Source of the DNA: Rheinheimera maricola
GTDB taxonomy: Bacteria > Pseudomonadota > Gammaproteobacteria > Enterobacterales > Alteromonadaceae
Assembly: GCF_016918075.2 (NCBI RefSeq)
Contig: NZ_JAERPS020000003.1
Location: forward strand, 483,534-547,533
Direction: 5' to 3'
DNA: 64,000 nt
This document shows, piece after piece, positions 10,576 to 18,872 of this stretch. The notes below the pieces were generated by a model. The model did no database searches. It was not told where the DNA came from and saw only the letters and a list, made by a program, of their open reading frames with translations. The position numbers and the translations under genes are program-made. Position 1 is the stretch's first letter. Every line of letters begins with the position of its first letter.

Positions 10576-11232
10576 TTACACCTTCGCTTGCTCTGAGGGC
10601 TGCCGCATAAAGCAAAGTCCCAGCCAGAAAAACCAAATAATTTGCAATACGCCAAACAGCTCTTTAAAAATAACAACAGAAGTAATAGTGGCGACACCAG
10701 CCACCCCCACTGTAATACCTAAGTAATTCAGCTTTTTAGAAAAAACGTCTGCCTTTAGCGCGAGAACGCTGACCAGAATGACCCATACCGCGCCAACAAT
10801 TTCATTATCGCCACCAATACTTTGTGCAATGGTCATCAGCAGCGCCCAGGCATCCAAGGCTTTTTGCGCATCAGTCTGGGCTATACCAATGGCATAGCTG
10901 ACGCCACTAATGGCGATCATACCGCTTGCGATCACCAAGCCTACCCAGAGATAGCCAAAAGCGTTAGTCACAGACTTTAGCCGCTCGCTGGCATTGCCCA
11001 GCATGCGCGATGTGCCCGCGACCAGTATCGATAACACCAAACCAAACAGTATGTAGGTAATAAATAAGAAAACTGCGGTTATCGTTTGATGCTCGGCAAT
11101 AAACGTCATCTTGGTTTGCGCATCACTGTCAGTAGGAAAGCGCCAAACCGCGTCGTAGTATATGAATGCAGAGATGTAGATAAACGACAGCACTAGCGCT
11201 GCGATTCCAGTAACATAGTTAGCCGACTTCAT
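10576..11232 (-). CDS. multi-pass membrane protein of unknown function
   Basis: 218 residues from the ATG at 11232, chosen because a GAGG Shine-Dalgarno lies 8 nt before it; the frame is open further upstream without a better site. Six or so hydrophobic segments can be seen: ALVLSFIYISAFIYYDAV, AVFLFITYILFGLVLSILV, LWVGLVIASGMIAISGVSYA, IVGAVWVILVSVLAL, LNYLGITVGVAGVATITS and LLQIIWFFWLGLCF-like. The pattern resembles DUF4386-type membrane proteins, but I am not sure of the family. It is divergent from the AraC-type regulator at 11360 (127-bp gap), which may control it. Confidence 0.7.
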   Translation of the reverse strand: MKSANYVTGIAALVLSFIYISAFIYYDAVWRFPTDSDAQTKMTFIAEHQTITAVFLFITYILFGLVLSILVAGTSRMLGNASERLKSVTNAFGYLWVGLVIASGMIAISGVSYAIGIAQTDAQKALDAWALLMTIAQSIGGDNEIVGAVWVILVSVLALKADVFSKKLNYLGITVGVAGVATITSVVIFKELFGVLQIIWFFWLGLCFMRQPSEQAKV

Positions 11233-11359
11233 TTTTATTGCCTCATCCTTTAACATTAATTGATGCAAGGCTTGCAGGATGACGTATTTTTGCATCCTAA
11301 TAGACCGTGCATGACGGCTAGGAATCTTTTGACCAATCTCTTACTAAGGTAAAGCATAG

Positions 11360-12544
11360 ATGCCAACCTATTTTGCAAACTACCTATTGGCTGGCAGCCT
11401 TGGACTGGTTAGCATTGCGATCCCTATGCTCATGGCCAGAAGAGAGGTCAGCCAAGCCTATCTTATGTTGGCGCTGTTTCTGATTTTCACAGCATTGGCA
11501 AATGCCTTACCAATGTTAATCCAGGCATTCCCGAGCCTTGAACTTTATAGTCTAGCCATCGTTATTCCCAGCTACGTTTTTCAGCCAATATGTTTGTGGT
11601 TTTATGTCAAAGCCCTGTGCTCCCCCACGTTGTGGCATATAAAACAAAACCGGAAATTACACTACGTATTGCCGATATTGTCGTTGTTATACGCAGTGGC
11701 ACTGTTATGTACACCCTCACAATACCTTGTTGAACTTATGCAAGGGACAGAGCAACCGCTTTCGCAAACCACCGAATTGCTGGCCATGTTCACTTTCGCC
11801 TTTATGCTGATTTGGCTAATGCAGTCATCAATTTATATTTATCTGATAATAAAACGGTTGTTGGCTTATCGCAGCGAGCTCAGGCACTTGTTCGCATCCA
11901 ATGACAAGCGGGAAATGAGCTGGCTATTTTTCATTATTTCAGCAATATCCGTTGCCTGGCTGCTGGCTTTCTGCGTACTTTTATTGAGTTTCTCCGGCGA
12001 AGCTAATGATGCATTAACCAACACGCTGCTGCTGGCTTACTTTGCCCTGCTTTGGTTAATGTCGTTTTGGGGCTTGCGGCAAAAGCCTGGTTTCAGTGAA
12101 CGATACCTGCAACAAGAAGACCTTGATGCCATTGCGACATTAACAACAATGGAAGACACACCGGCAAAATATAACCGCTCCGGGCTTGATGAGGCGCGCA
12201 GTGAAAAAATTGCGGATAAAATTGAACAGGTTATGAAAGCTAAATCATTGTATTTAAACCCTGATTTATCGCTTAAACTCTTGGCCGCCGAGGTAGCAGA
12301 AAAGCCTAATTATGTCTCGCAGGTACTGAATCAAAAACTCAACAGTTCATTTTTTGACTATGTGAATGGCTATCGGATTGAGTACAGTAAGCAGCTTATT
12401 AGCGAGAATAAACTGCCTATCATAGAGGTGGCATTCGCATCTGGTTTCAATGCCAAGTCGTCTTTCTATAAAGCTTTCAAGGTCAAAACCGGGCAGACGC
12501 CTAAACAATTTGCGGCCAAAGCACCTGCCATTTGCCGCGATTGA
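11360..12544 (+). CDS. AraC-family regulator with N-terminal multi-TM domain
   Basis: 394 residues. The N-terminal 240 residues hold about seven hydrophobic segments, starting NYLLAGSLGLVSIAIPMLMA. The C-terminal 110 residues are an AraC/XylS double helix-turn-helix: LSLKLLAAEVAEKPNYVSQV (first HTH), then FFDYVNGYRIEYSKQLI, and IIEVAFASGFNAKSSFYKAF with KVKTGQTPKQF (second HTH and family signature). It is probably an inner-membrane sensor-regulator that binds DNA directly. The ligand is unknown. The divergent membrane protein gene is the natural candidate target. Confidence 0.88.
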   Translation: MPTYFANYLLAGSLGLVSIAIPMLMARREVSQAYLMLALFLIFTALANALPMLIQAFPSLELYSLAIVIPSYVFQPICLWFYVKALCSPTLWHIKQNRKLHYVLPILSLLYAVALLCTPSQYLVELMQGTEQPLSQTTELLAMFTFAFMLIWLMQSSIYIYLIIKRLLAYRSELRHLFASNDKREMSWLFFIISAISVAWLLAFCVLLLSFSGEANDALTNTLLLAYFALLWLMSFWGLRQKPGFSERYLQQEDLDAIATLTTMEDTPAKYNRSGLDEARSEKIADKIEQVMKAKSLYLNPDLSLKLLAAEVAEKPNYVSQVLNQKLNSSFFDYVNGYRIEYSKQLISENKLPIIEVAFASGFNAKSSFYKAFKVKTGQTPKQFAAKAPAICRD

Positions 12545-12598
12545 TTACCAGGTTAACTATACCTTTTTAACGTGCTGGTTGTTCAGTGTCTGCGTTTA

Positions 12599-14083
12599 TT
12601 AACCGTCCACACAAATTGGGTAACCCGCCGGGCAGGTTTTTGGCGTAAAATCGCTGGTCCATTGACTGAACTCTTTCATGCTGAACTGGCGCCAGCCGCG
12701 GATATCCACCAGCGTCTTTACATCGAGTTTTAGCTCTTCTAATGCTTGGGCAAAGCGTACCATATCTTGGTAAATGCGTGGCTTAGCGGTTTTTAACTCG
12801 GTGACATAATGATCTTCTGCCAGCACTATGCCGGCAGAGGGTAAATACGCCAGCAAATAATGTTGTGCATGTGCGGTAGCGATATCAAACAACATCAGAT
12901 CACCCAACGTGAATGTTGCACGTTCTGGGATTAACAGCAGCTTATCCGGCTGTGCAGTATTGGCATGTTTTAAAATGGTAGCCTGGTGCTGCATGGCAAT
13001 AACCAGTGTTGCCCCCAGTGCCAAGGCATTGTCCAGCCCACGCACGTTAGCATTATGATGATGGGTAACGACGAAGTACTTCAGCGGTTTATCTTGCAGC
13101 GACAACTTTTTAATTTCAGCAAAATTTTCTGCCAGCGCCTCCGCCGCACCCATAGCAATGTAATGATCGGCTTGCTCAATAAATACTGTTAGTGCCCGGC
13201 CTTTACCGGCCTGATAAACGCCAGTGCTGAGCTTTTTCGCAGTAAATTCAGAACTATCAAACGTTTCGCCCCAGGGCGTAAAATGCGCATAGCCGCTAAA
13301 TGCCGCTGTTAAATCTGGTTCAAGCGTCAAATCACGGTGCACTGAGCTCAGCCGCAGCTGGCCATTGACGAAAAAATTCATATCACGGGCAAAGGCCACT
13401 TTAGCCGCGGTGTTGTGATTGGAGAACACGTACAGCATCTCGCCTGCCCGCGGGTGCTGGCGCAATATTTTATGGATAAGGCCGGAAGTATTATCAACAA
13501 AGTAGGTATAGCGCTCTCCGGATGCGTGCTGCAACATTAACTTTTGCTGCACACGGCCACGGAAATATTCATCTCCCAGGTACTCCAGCTCTGCCGTCAG
13601 GCTGGCCAAACGCCTGGCTTGCAGCGTATCGCTACTACGCTCTAACGATGCGCCTAAACGGTCAAAGTTTGCCCAGTTCTCTTCTGAGTATTTTTCGTGC
13701 AAAATGTCGTACATGATGGTGCTATCACCCTGCTGCACCCATTTTTCCAAATCCAGCGTACTGCGCGGCACCCGATACGACAGCAAACTTTTACGCCGGT
13801 TTTTATAATCGATGGTCAGCTCTTCATTGATACGCCATAACTCAGGCACATCCGGTGACTCGCCCTCGCCTGGCCAGGGACCTTTGTTGTAATCGACCAC
13901 TTTTACGCTATTAGCCTGCAGTAGCGCATCGCCACCGTAGGCTATAACCATTTTATCGACAATAGACTTTACTTCATCCGACGATGCTGTTTTAGCCGGT
14001 ACGTTGTTTTTAGCTGCCACGCCGCAAAATGCTGTCAGAGCCAGTAACAAAAAACCGGTAACCAAATGAGTTATTACTTTCAT
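12599..14083 (-). CDS. exported metallo-beta-lactamase-fold protein with degenerate metal motif
   Basis: 494 residues from ATG 14083 (MKVITHLVTGFLLLALTAFC), with AGGA 9 nt upstream. The frame is open to 14176, but the signal peptide fits this start. Residues about 1-25 are a signal peptide. Residues 30-290 are a beta-rich domain of unknown function. The C-terminal 220 residues look like an MBL fold. However, the HxHxDH motif reads THHHNANVRG, with the Asp and next His replaced by Ala and Asn. A later AEDHYV could provide a ligand. It is probably periplasmic. Catalysis is doubtful, so it may be a binding protein or a divergent hydrolase. Confidence 0.65.
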   Translation of the reverse strand: MKVITHLVTGFLLLALTAFCGVAAKNNVPAKTASSDEVKSIVDKMVIAYGGDALLQANSVKVVDYNKGPWPGEGESPDVPELWRINEELTIDYKNRRKSLLSYRVPRSTLDLEKWVQQGDSTIMYDILHEKYSEENWANFDRLGASLERSSDTLQARRLASLTAELEYLGDEYFRGRVQQKLMLQHASGERYTYFVDNTSGLIHKILRQHPRAGEMLYVFSNHNTAAKVAFARDMNFFVNGQLRLSSVHRDLTLEPDLTAAFSGYAHFTPWGETFDSSEFTAKKLSTGVYQAGKGRALTVFIEQADHYIAMGAAEALAENFAEIKKLSLQDKPLKYFVVTHHHNANVRGLDNALALGATLVIAMQHQATILKHANTAQPDKLLLIPERATFTLGDLMLFDIATAHAQHYLLAYLPSAGIVLAEDHYVTELKTAKPRIYQDMVRFAQALEELKLDVKTLVDIRGWRQFSMKEFSQWTSDFTPKTCPAGYPICVDG

Positions 14084-14234
14084 AAACATTGTTCCTATTA
14101 TGCGATAACTGCAAACTAACAAAGACAATGTCGTAAATTTGTGAAACGTGGCAGCGTTTTCCAACGAAATCTTCACAAAGGATTATTTAAGCTTGTTGTT
14201 ATGTTCACCCCAAATCACTGACATGGAGTTACTT

Positions 14235-14372
14235 ATGAGTAAAAATTTTAAAAGAACAGCTGCATACGCCGCTTTAGTTTTGGTACTTGGATGTGTCGCA
14301 TTTTACGCATCTATGGACGATTACCAGAAAGAGAACTTTTCAAAGCTGCTGAGCCAAACCTTTTCAGAGTAG
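14235..14372 (+). CDS. small single-TM protein, 45 residues
   Basis: ATG 14235 is preceded by GGAG at a 6-nt spacing. The protein begins MSKNFKRTAAYAALVLVLGC and ends KENFSKLLSQTFSE. It has a positively charged N-terminus, one hydrophobic helix (AAYAALVLVLGCVAFYA) and an amphipathic tail. The Cys in LVLGC could be a lipobox-like feature, though the following residues VAF are atypical. It lies between a divergent exported protein gene and a truncated kinase, 19 nt before the latter's ATG. I do not recognise a family. It could be a genuine small membrane protein or the remnant of a kinase sensor domain. Confidence 0.5.
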   Translation: MSKNFKRTAAYAALVLVLGCVAFYASMDDYQKENFSKLLSQTFSE

Positions 14373-14391
14373 GGTTTTACTACGTTAAGTA

Positions 14392-15114
14392 ATGACAAAG
14401 CTGATCCAGCCGGGTACCGAGCTTAATTTAGCTGATGCATTGCCAAACAATGAGATTGGCTATCTGGGCCAGACCATCCAGCACACTGTTGCCCAGTTAC
14501 AAGCCGCGTTGGCGCGCGAAACCGATTTCACCCGCGATATCAGCCATGAACTGCGCACACCGGCCACGGTATTAAAAATGGTACTGAGCCGGCTAAGCAG
14601 CAGCCAGGCACCTGATGAGCAAACACTGACACAATTAAAGCAAGCCGCCTTGCAAATGGAGCAGACCATCAATGTGTTACTGGCGCTGGCCAGAGCAGAA
14701 TCCATGCAGCTACAGCCACTGTGTCTGCTGGAAGAAATTGAGCACTGCCTGGTAAATAACCCAAGGTTAATGCGCCAGAGTGAGCTGCAGTTACAGCTGC
14801 AGGTTGCCGCAGATTACCGCATAAGTGCCAATAAGAATTTACTGCATATTCTGCTGCATAATATTATCGATAACGCTCTGATCCATGGCAGTGCCCGCCA
14901 GATCGAGATAAGCTTAGTCGGCGACACTCTGACGATTGCCAACCCGATGGCAGATGATTGCCCGACTGATCTGTTAATTCCGGGTGTAAAAAGTGACACC
15001 AGTTCGGGTATCGGTCAGGGCCTGCATATCGTAAATCGGATATGTCAGCGCAACCAATGGCAGTTAACATCACGCCAGCAGCAAAACTGGTTTTACCTCA
15101 GCATTGACTTTTAG
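14392..15114 (+). CDS. histidine kinase lacking its sensor domain (truncated)
   Basis: 240 residues. It begins with what looks like the last part of a HAMP linker (ELNLADALPNNEIGYLGQTI). It continues with a HisKA dimerisation helix containing the H-box DISHELRTPATVL and an HATPase_c domain with N-box ILLHNIIDNALIHG and a G-box near SSGIGQGLHIVNRICQ. There is no transmembrane or periplasmic sensor domain and no neighbouring response regulator, so the 5' part of the gene has probably been lost. The kinase core looks intact. It could be a soluble remnant kinase or a decaying gene. The next gene is an AraC regulator 32 nt downstream. Confidence 0.75.
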   Translation: MTKLIQPGTELNLADALPNNEIGYLGQTIQHTVAQLQAALARETDFTRDISHELRTPATVLKMVLSRLSSSQAPDEQTLTQLKQAALQMEQTINVLLALARAESMQLQPLCLLEEIEHCLVNNPRLMRQSELQLQLQVAADYRISANKNLLHILLHNIIDNALIHGSARQIEISLVGDTLTIANPMADDCPTDLLIPGVKSDTSSGIGQGLHIVNRICQRNQWQLTSRQQQNWFYLSIDF

Positions 15115-15145
15115 GTGGCCTGTCCACTAAACAAACGGACGCAAG

Positions 15146-16195
15146 ATGAACGCGCAGTTACTGTTTTTTTTTAGTGCCCTGGGCGTGTTTAATGCGGTGT
15201 TGTTAAGCGGCTATTTATTACATAAAACTCCGCTTGTTGTTGGCAACCGTTCGCTGGCACTCTTATTGATAATGCTTAGCGTACGGATTGGCAAATCAGT
15301 GTTTTTCTACTTTTCACCGGACTTGCATAAGCTTTACCTGCAACTTGGCTTAAGCGCCTGCTTACTCATTGGTCCCTGCTTATACCTTTTTTGCCTGTCG
15401 ACAACCCGGCGAAAAACACCAGCCAAGAAGCTGCTTGGTCATGTTTTGCTGCCTTTTATCGCCATTGTGCTAATCGGCATCCTGTACCCGTATCAACACT
15501 ACCCTGAGCTCTGGGGCGGCACCTTATATAAACTGGTTAATTATGTCTGGTTGTTTTATATAGTGCTGAGTGCTGCTGTGTTATATCCAACACTTAAAAC
15601 CGCCTTTACTGCAAAGCGAAGCTTGAACCAGCCAGACACGCTGAGCCTCAGTATCGTTATTGCTAATGCCATGATATGGCTGTCCTACGCCACAGGTAGC
15701 TACACCTCATATATCAGCGGAGCCCTGAGTTTTTCTTTTATTTTCTACGTCAGTATTGTGTTAGCCGTTAGCGCAAAAAAAGAACACGCAGCAGCGCAGC
15801 GCAAAAGCGAAGCACGCTACCAGCAAAAACTTCAAGCTGATGATGTTGACGCTATAACGCAAAAATTAGCGCGCCTGATGCAAGAAGAACAGCTATTTCT
15901 TAGTGCCAATCTGACACTGGTGCAACTTGCCAAAAAGCTGGGCACCAATACCAGCCGCTTATCGCAGTTTTTTAATGACAACCTGCAAACGTCTTTTCCA
16001 AGCTACCTGAATACGCTGCGCATAGACCACGCTAAAACGCTGCTTTGTGCCGACAATAAACTGTCAACCGAGCATATCGCTGATCTGTGCGGTTTTAATT
16101 CGTTATCGACCTTCTACAGCGCATTTAAGAAAATTACCGGCACTACGCCAGCCCAATACCGGCAACATGCCTATCAGGATCCGGAAAATGCCTGA
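15146..16195 (+). CDS. AraC-family regulator with N-terminal multi-TM domain (second copy)
   Basis: 349 residues. The N-terminal 215 residues contain about seven hydrophobic stretches (LLFFFSALGVFNAVLLSGYL, LGLSACLLIGPCLYLFCL, VLLPFIAIVLIGILYPY). The C-terminus is the AraC double HTH: LTLVQLAKKLGTNTSRLSQF, then SYLNTLRIDHAKTLL, then HIADLCGFNSLSTFYSAFKK and ITGTTPAQYR. The architecture is the same as the protein at 11360 but the sequence is diverged. It is likely a membrane-located sensor and DNA-binding protein. It precedes the DJ-1/PfpI fusion gene by 82 nt on the same strand, which is a plausible target. Confidence 0.87.
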   Translation: MNAQLLFFFSALGVFNAVLLSGYLLHKTPLVVGNRSLALLLIMLSVRIGKSVFFYFSPDLHKLYLQLGLSACLLIGPCLYLFCLSTTRRKTPAKKLLGHVLLPFIAIVLIGILYPYQHYPELWGGTLYKLVNYVWLFYIVLSAAVLYPTLKTAFTAKRSLNQPDTLSLSIVIANAMIWLSYATGSYTSYISGALSFSFIFYVSIVLAVSAKKEHAAAQRKSEARYQQKLQADDVDAITQKLARLMQEEQLFLSANLTLVQLAKKLGTNTSRLSQFFNDNLQTSFPSYLNTLRIDHAKTLLCADNKLSTEHIADLCGFNSLSTFYSAFKKITGTTPAQYRQHAYQDPENA

Positions 16196-16277
16196 TTAAG
16201 TATTACGGAATTATAAATCCGCAACTTTTAGCTTGGGCTCTGCGCTATGGTAGCCGCCGATTATTTCGGAGGACATT

Positions 16278-17429
16278 ATGCGTAGATCAACTTTACTAAC
16301 AGGCTTTTACCTTACGATTACTTTGTTGTTTAGCGCAGCCTTAAGCGCGAACCAAACATTGGCGAACGGGGATAAAGCTGCCATAACCCAAACCATTGAG
16401 CAGTATTTTTATGGTTCATCACACAGCGATGCCGACGCACTGGCGCAGGCGTTTAATCCTGATGCCCGGTTATATCTGGAAAAAGCCGACACGCCACTTT
16501 GGCAGGTATCGACCAAAGAGTATCTGAGCTGGCACAAAGACACGAACAAGGGGCGCAATAATGGCCGCATCGGCAGAATTTTACAGATTGACGGCAATGA
16601 TAGTCTAGCTAACGTAAAGGCCGAGATATTGCTTCCCGGCAAAAAGCAGCGCTATATCGATATGTTTTTATTGAAGAAAATCGAGGATAAGTGGCAGATT
16701 ATCAGTAAATCAGCCGCCGGCTCTGACAGTAATACTAACGGCCAGCGCATTTTGTTTATTTTATCCAGCGCCCATTTTCATGGCGATTCAGACTTACCAA
16801 CAGGTGTCAGTTTTGCTGAGATCGTCAATGCCTATGATGAGTTTATAACGGCTGGCTACAGTGTCGATTTTGTCAGCCCCAATGGCGGCGCTTTGCCACT
16901 GGCCTATATAAACACCTCCGAGCCAACGCAGAAAAAATATTTGTATAACGCCGACTTTATGTATGCCATTGGCAATACCTTAACACCTGCTCAGGTTAAA
17001 GCAGAAAACTACCGGGCAGTGCATTACGTTGGTGGTACTAACGCTATGTACGGTGTGGCCGACAACACTGAGCTGCAACGCATTAGTATGGAGATTTATG
17101 AGCAGCATAACGGCATTATTTCTGCGGTATGTCATGGCACTGCAGGTATAGCACACCTGCAACTGCAAAATGGTGACTACCTGGTAAAAGGCAAACGCAT
17201 TAGCGGTTATCCGGACGAATACGAGAACCCGCAGCGGCCCTACTTCAAACAGTTTCCATTTCATATCACCAAAACCATAGAGCAACGTGGCGGCACCTTT
17301 TTGTTTAGCCCGCGCGGTGAAGTGCATGTAGAAGTGGATGGCCGCATAGTTACCGGACAAAACTACCAATCATCAGCGCCCGTTGCCAAAGCGATGATTA
17401 AAATATTGCAGGCGCAGCAACACCACTAA
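16278..17429 (+). CDS. exported NTF2-like / DJ-1-PfpI fusion protein
   Basis: 383 residues with a strong GGAGG 5-7 nt before the ATG. Residues 1-23 are a signal peptide (LLTGFYLTITLLFSAALSA). Residues about 30-145 resemble a SnoaL/NTF2-like 'putative lumazine-binding' domain (AITQTIEQYFYGSSHSDADAL, NPDARLYLE, ILLPGKKQRYIDMFLLKK, WQIISKSA). Residues about 155-380 are a DJ-1/PfpI (Hsp31-like) domain with nucleophile elbow AVCHGTAG carrying the expected Cys, and FSPRGEVHVEVDGRIVTGQN, a family C-terminal stretch. The fusion and export are notable. The role could be glyoxalase-like or chaperone/amidase; the substrate is unknown. Confidence 0.8.
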   Translation: MRRSTLLTGFYLTITLLFSAALSANQTLANGDKAAITQTIEQYFYGSSHSDADALAQAFNPDARLYLEKADTPLWQVSTKEYLSWHKDTNKGRNNGRIGRILQIDGNDSLANVKAEILLPGKKQRYIDMFLLKKIEDKWQIISKSAAGSDSNTNGQRILFILSSAHFHGDSDLPTGVSFAEIVNAYDEFITAGYSVDFVSPNGGALPLAYINTSEPTQKKYLYNADFMYAIGNTLTPAQVKAENYRAVHYVGGTNAMYGVADNTELQRISMEIYEQHNGIISAVCHGTAGIAHLQLQNGDYLVKGKRISGYPDEYENPQRPYFKQFPFHITKTIEQRGGTFLFSPRGEVHVEVDGRIVTGQNYQSSAPVAKAMIKILQAQQHH

Positions 17430-17437
17430 ACATTTCC

Positions 17438-17453
17438 ATACTTCTAGAAATAT
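17438..17453. promoter_or_regulatory. candidate ArsR operator upstream of arsR-type gene
   Basis: ATACTTCTAGAAATAT at 17438-17453 is a near-palindrome. It shares the TTCTRGAAATAT core with the perfect palindrome at 17798-17813 in front of the permease gene. Two similar sites in front of an ArsR gene and its neighbour fit autoregulation by that repressor. Confidence 0.55.
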
Positions 17454-17489
17454 ATTGCAAATTAAAAAAGCGCGCATTACACTGCGCGC

Positions 17490-17777
17490 ATGAATATAGA
17501 TACCGCAGCAGAACAACTGGCTGAATTAGGTCACACTACCCGGCTCCAGATCTACCGCGCTTTAGTGCGGGCAGGTCAGCATGGCCTGGCGGTATCAGCT
17601 ATTCAGCAGCAATTGGATATCCCCGGCTCTACGCTGTCGCACCATATAGCACGGCTGGTAAAGGTAGGTTTGGTAAGCCAGACGCGGGAAGGCCGGGTTT
17701 TGCGCTGTCAGGCGCAGTACCAGCAGCTGGACAAACTCATTCACTTTTTATCGGACGAATGCTGCCTGGGCAGCTAA
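17490..17777 (+). CDS. ArsR-family metalloregulator
   Basis: 95 residues with the ArsR winged helix: EQLAELGHTTRLQIYRALVR, GLAVSAIQQQLDIPGSTLSH (recognition helix), HIARLVKVGLVSQTREGRV (wing). The C-terminus SDECCLGS has a vicinal Cys pair, which suggests thiol-based sensing of arsenite, antimonite or another soft metal; that is inference. No Shine-Dalgarno is seen. A GCGCGC inverted repeat (17470-17475 and 17484-17489) abuts the ATG. A possible promoter TTGCAA-17-TACACT (17455-17483) would give a very short leader. It heads an operon with the permease and the M14 peptidase. Confidence 0.88.
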   Translation: MNIDTAAEQLAELGHTTRLQIYRALVRAGQHGLAVSAIQQQLDIPGSTLSHHIARLVKVGLVSQTREGRVLRCQAQYQQLDKLIHFLSDECCLGS

Positions 17778-17797
17778 AACATTTAACCTATATTTCG

Positions 17798-17813
17798 ATA
17801 TTTCTGGAAATAT
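17798..17813. promoter_or_regulatory. perfect palindrome, candidate ArsR operator
   Basis: ATATTTCTGGAAATAT is palindromic except for the central TG. It lies 19 bp before the permease ATG and resembles the site at 17438. It is a probable binding site for the ArsR-type protein, allowing a second promoter inside the operon. Confidence 0.6.
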
Positions 17814-17831
17814 AAAACAAAGGAGTAAACT

Positions 17832-18854
17832 ATGACGACATCCACCCCATGGCAAGCTGCCACTGAGTTTTTTGTCAGCACCTTTGCTGAGTTAGCTGTG
17901 CTGTTTGTGCTGATAAGCCTGCTGGTCAGCGTAATCAACTATTATCTGCCAGCCAGTAAAGTGCGAAGACTATTATCAGGTAACCGCGGTTATGGCGTTG
18001 CCATTGCACTGGGCGCAGTAACGCCGTTTTGCAGCTGCTCAACCCTGCCGATGTTGCTGGGTTTACTAAAAGCCCGCGCCGCTTTTGGCCCGCTGATGGC
18101 ATTTTTAATCACCTCGCCACTATTAAACCCCTTTGTTGTTGCGCTGTTCTGGCTAACTTTTGGCGCTAAAGTGACCTTGCTATACAGCTTTTGTGTAGTC
18201 CTTATTGCTACCACCGCTGGCTATCTGCTACAGCAGTTGCGCTTTGAGCGCTATATCCGCCAGGAACTGCTGCAAAGCGCGGCAGCAACCGATAGCTGCG
18301 CAGCAACAGACTCCAGCACTGCTTGTAACAGCACCGCCAGCATGCTAACGGCTAGTAGCTGTTGCGAAGCCGCAGTCCAGCCCGCTGCAGCAGTGTCTTG
18401 CTGTGCAGCAACAGCCAGCGTAAAGCAGCCTGGCCGTTTGGCGACACTGCCAATAAAGCGGTTAACGCAAGATGCGATTAGTCAGTTGCGTACTATGCTG
18501 CCTTATATGGTGCTTGGTGTTGCTGTAGGCGCCGTCTTACATGGTTTTGTACCGGTTAGCTTGTTTTCGCAACTGGCTTCGTTAAATAGCTTTGTATTGA
18601 TCCCGCTGGCAGCGCTGATAGGTATCTTTCTCTATGTGCGCGCCTCAACCATGATCCCCATCGCGACCTCTTTGCTGGCTAAGGGCTTAAGTATGGGGAG
18701 TGTAATGTCACTCACCATTGCCGGCGCCGGTGCCAGCCTGCCCGAGATGATCATGTTGAAGAAAATATTCCACTGGCCGCTGCTAATTGCTTTTGTGCTG
18801 CTGGTGCTATTTACCGCCTGCATCACCGGTATCAGCATTGAATTATTGGTTTAA
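17832..18854 (+). CDS. ArsP/DUF318-type permease with Cys-rich cytoplasmic loop
   Basis: 340 residues with SD AGGAG before the ATG. About eight TM segments. The family signature TPFCSCSTLPMLLGLLKARA lies near residue 60, followed by AFLITSPLLNPFVVALFWLTFG, and a repeat-like second half (MIPIATSLLAKGLSMGSVMS, IAGAGASLPEMIMLKKIF). This is the ArsP_1 permease family, of which some members export organoarsenicals or other soft-metal compounds. The central loop (about 150-198) has eight or more Cys, with three CC pairs or near pairs (SSCCEAA, VSCCAAT), suggesting metal binding. With an ArsR gene upstream, metal or metalloid efflux is likely. The exact substrate is unknown. Confidence 0.85.
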   Translation: MTTSTPWQAATEFFVSTFAELAVLFVLISLLVSVINYYLPASKVRRLLSGNRGYGVAIALGAVTPFCSCSTLPMLLGLLKARAAFGPLMAFLITSPLLNPFVVALFWLTFGAKVTLLYSFCVVLIATTAGYLLQQLRFERYIRQELLQSAAATDSCAATDSSTACNSTASMLTASSCCEAAVQPAAAVSCCAATASVKQPGRLATLPIKRLTQDAISQLRTMLPYMVLGVAVGAVLHGFVPVSLFSQLASLNSFVLIPLAALIGIFLYVRASTMIPIATSLLAKGLSMGSVMSLTIAGAGASLPEMIMLKKIFHWPLLIAFVLLVLFTACITGISIELLV

Positions 18855-18872
18855 CCGCACAGGAGTAATGAG

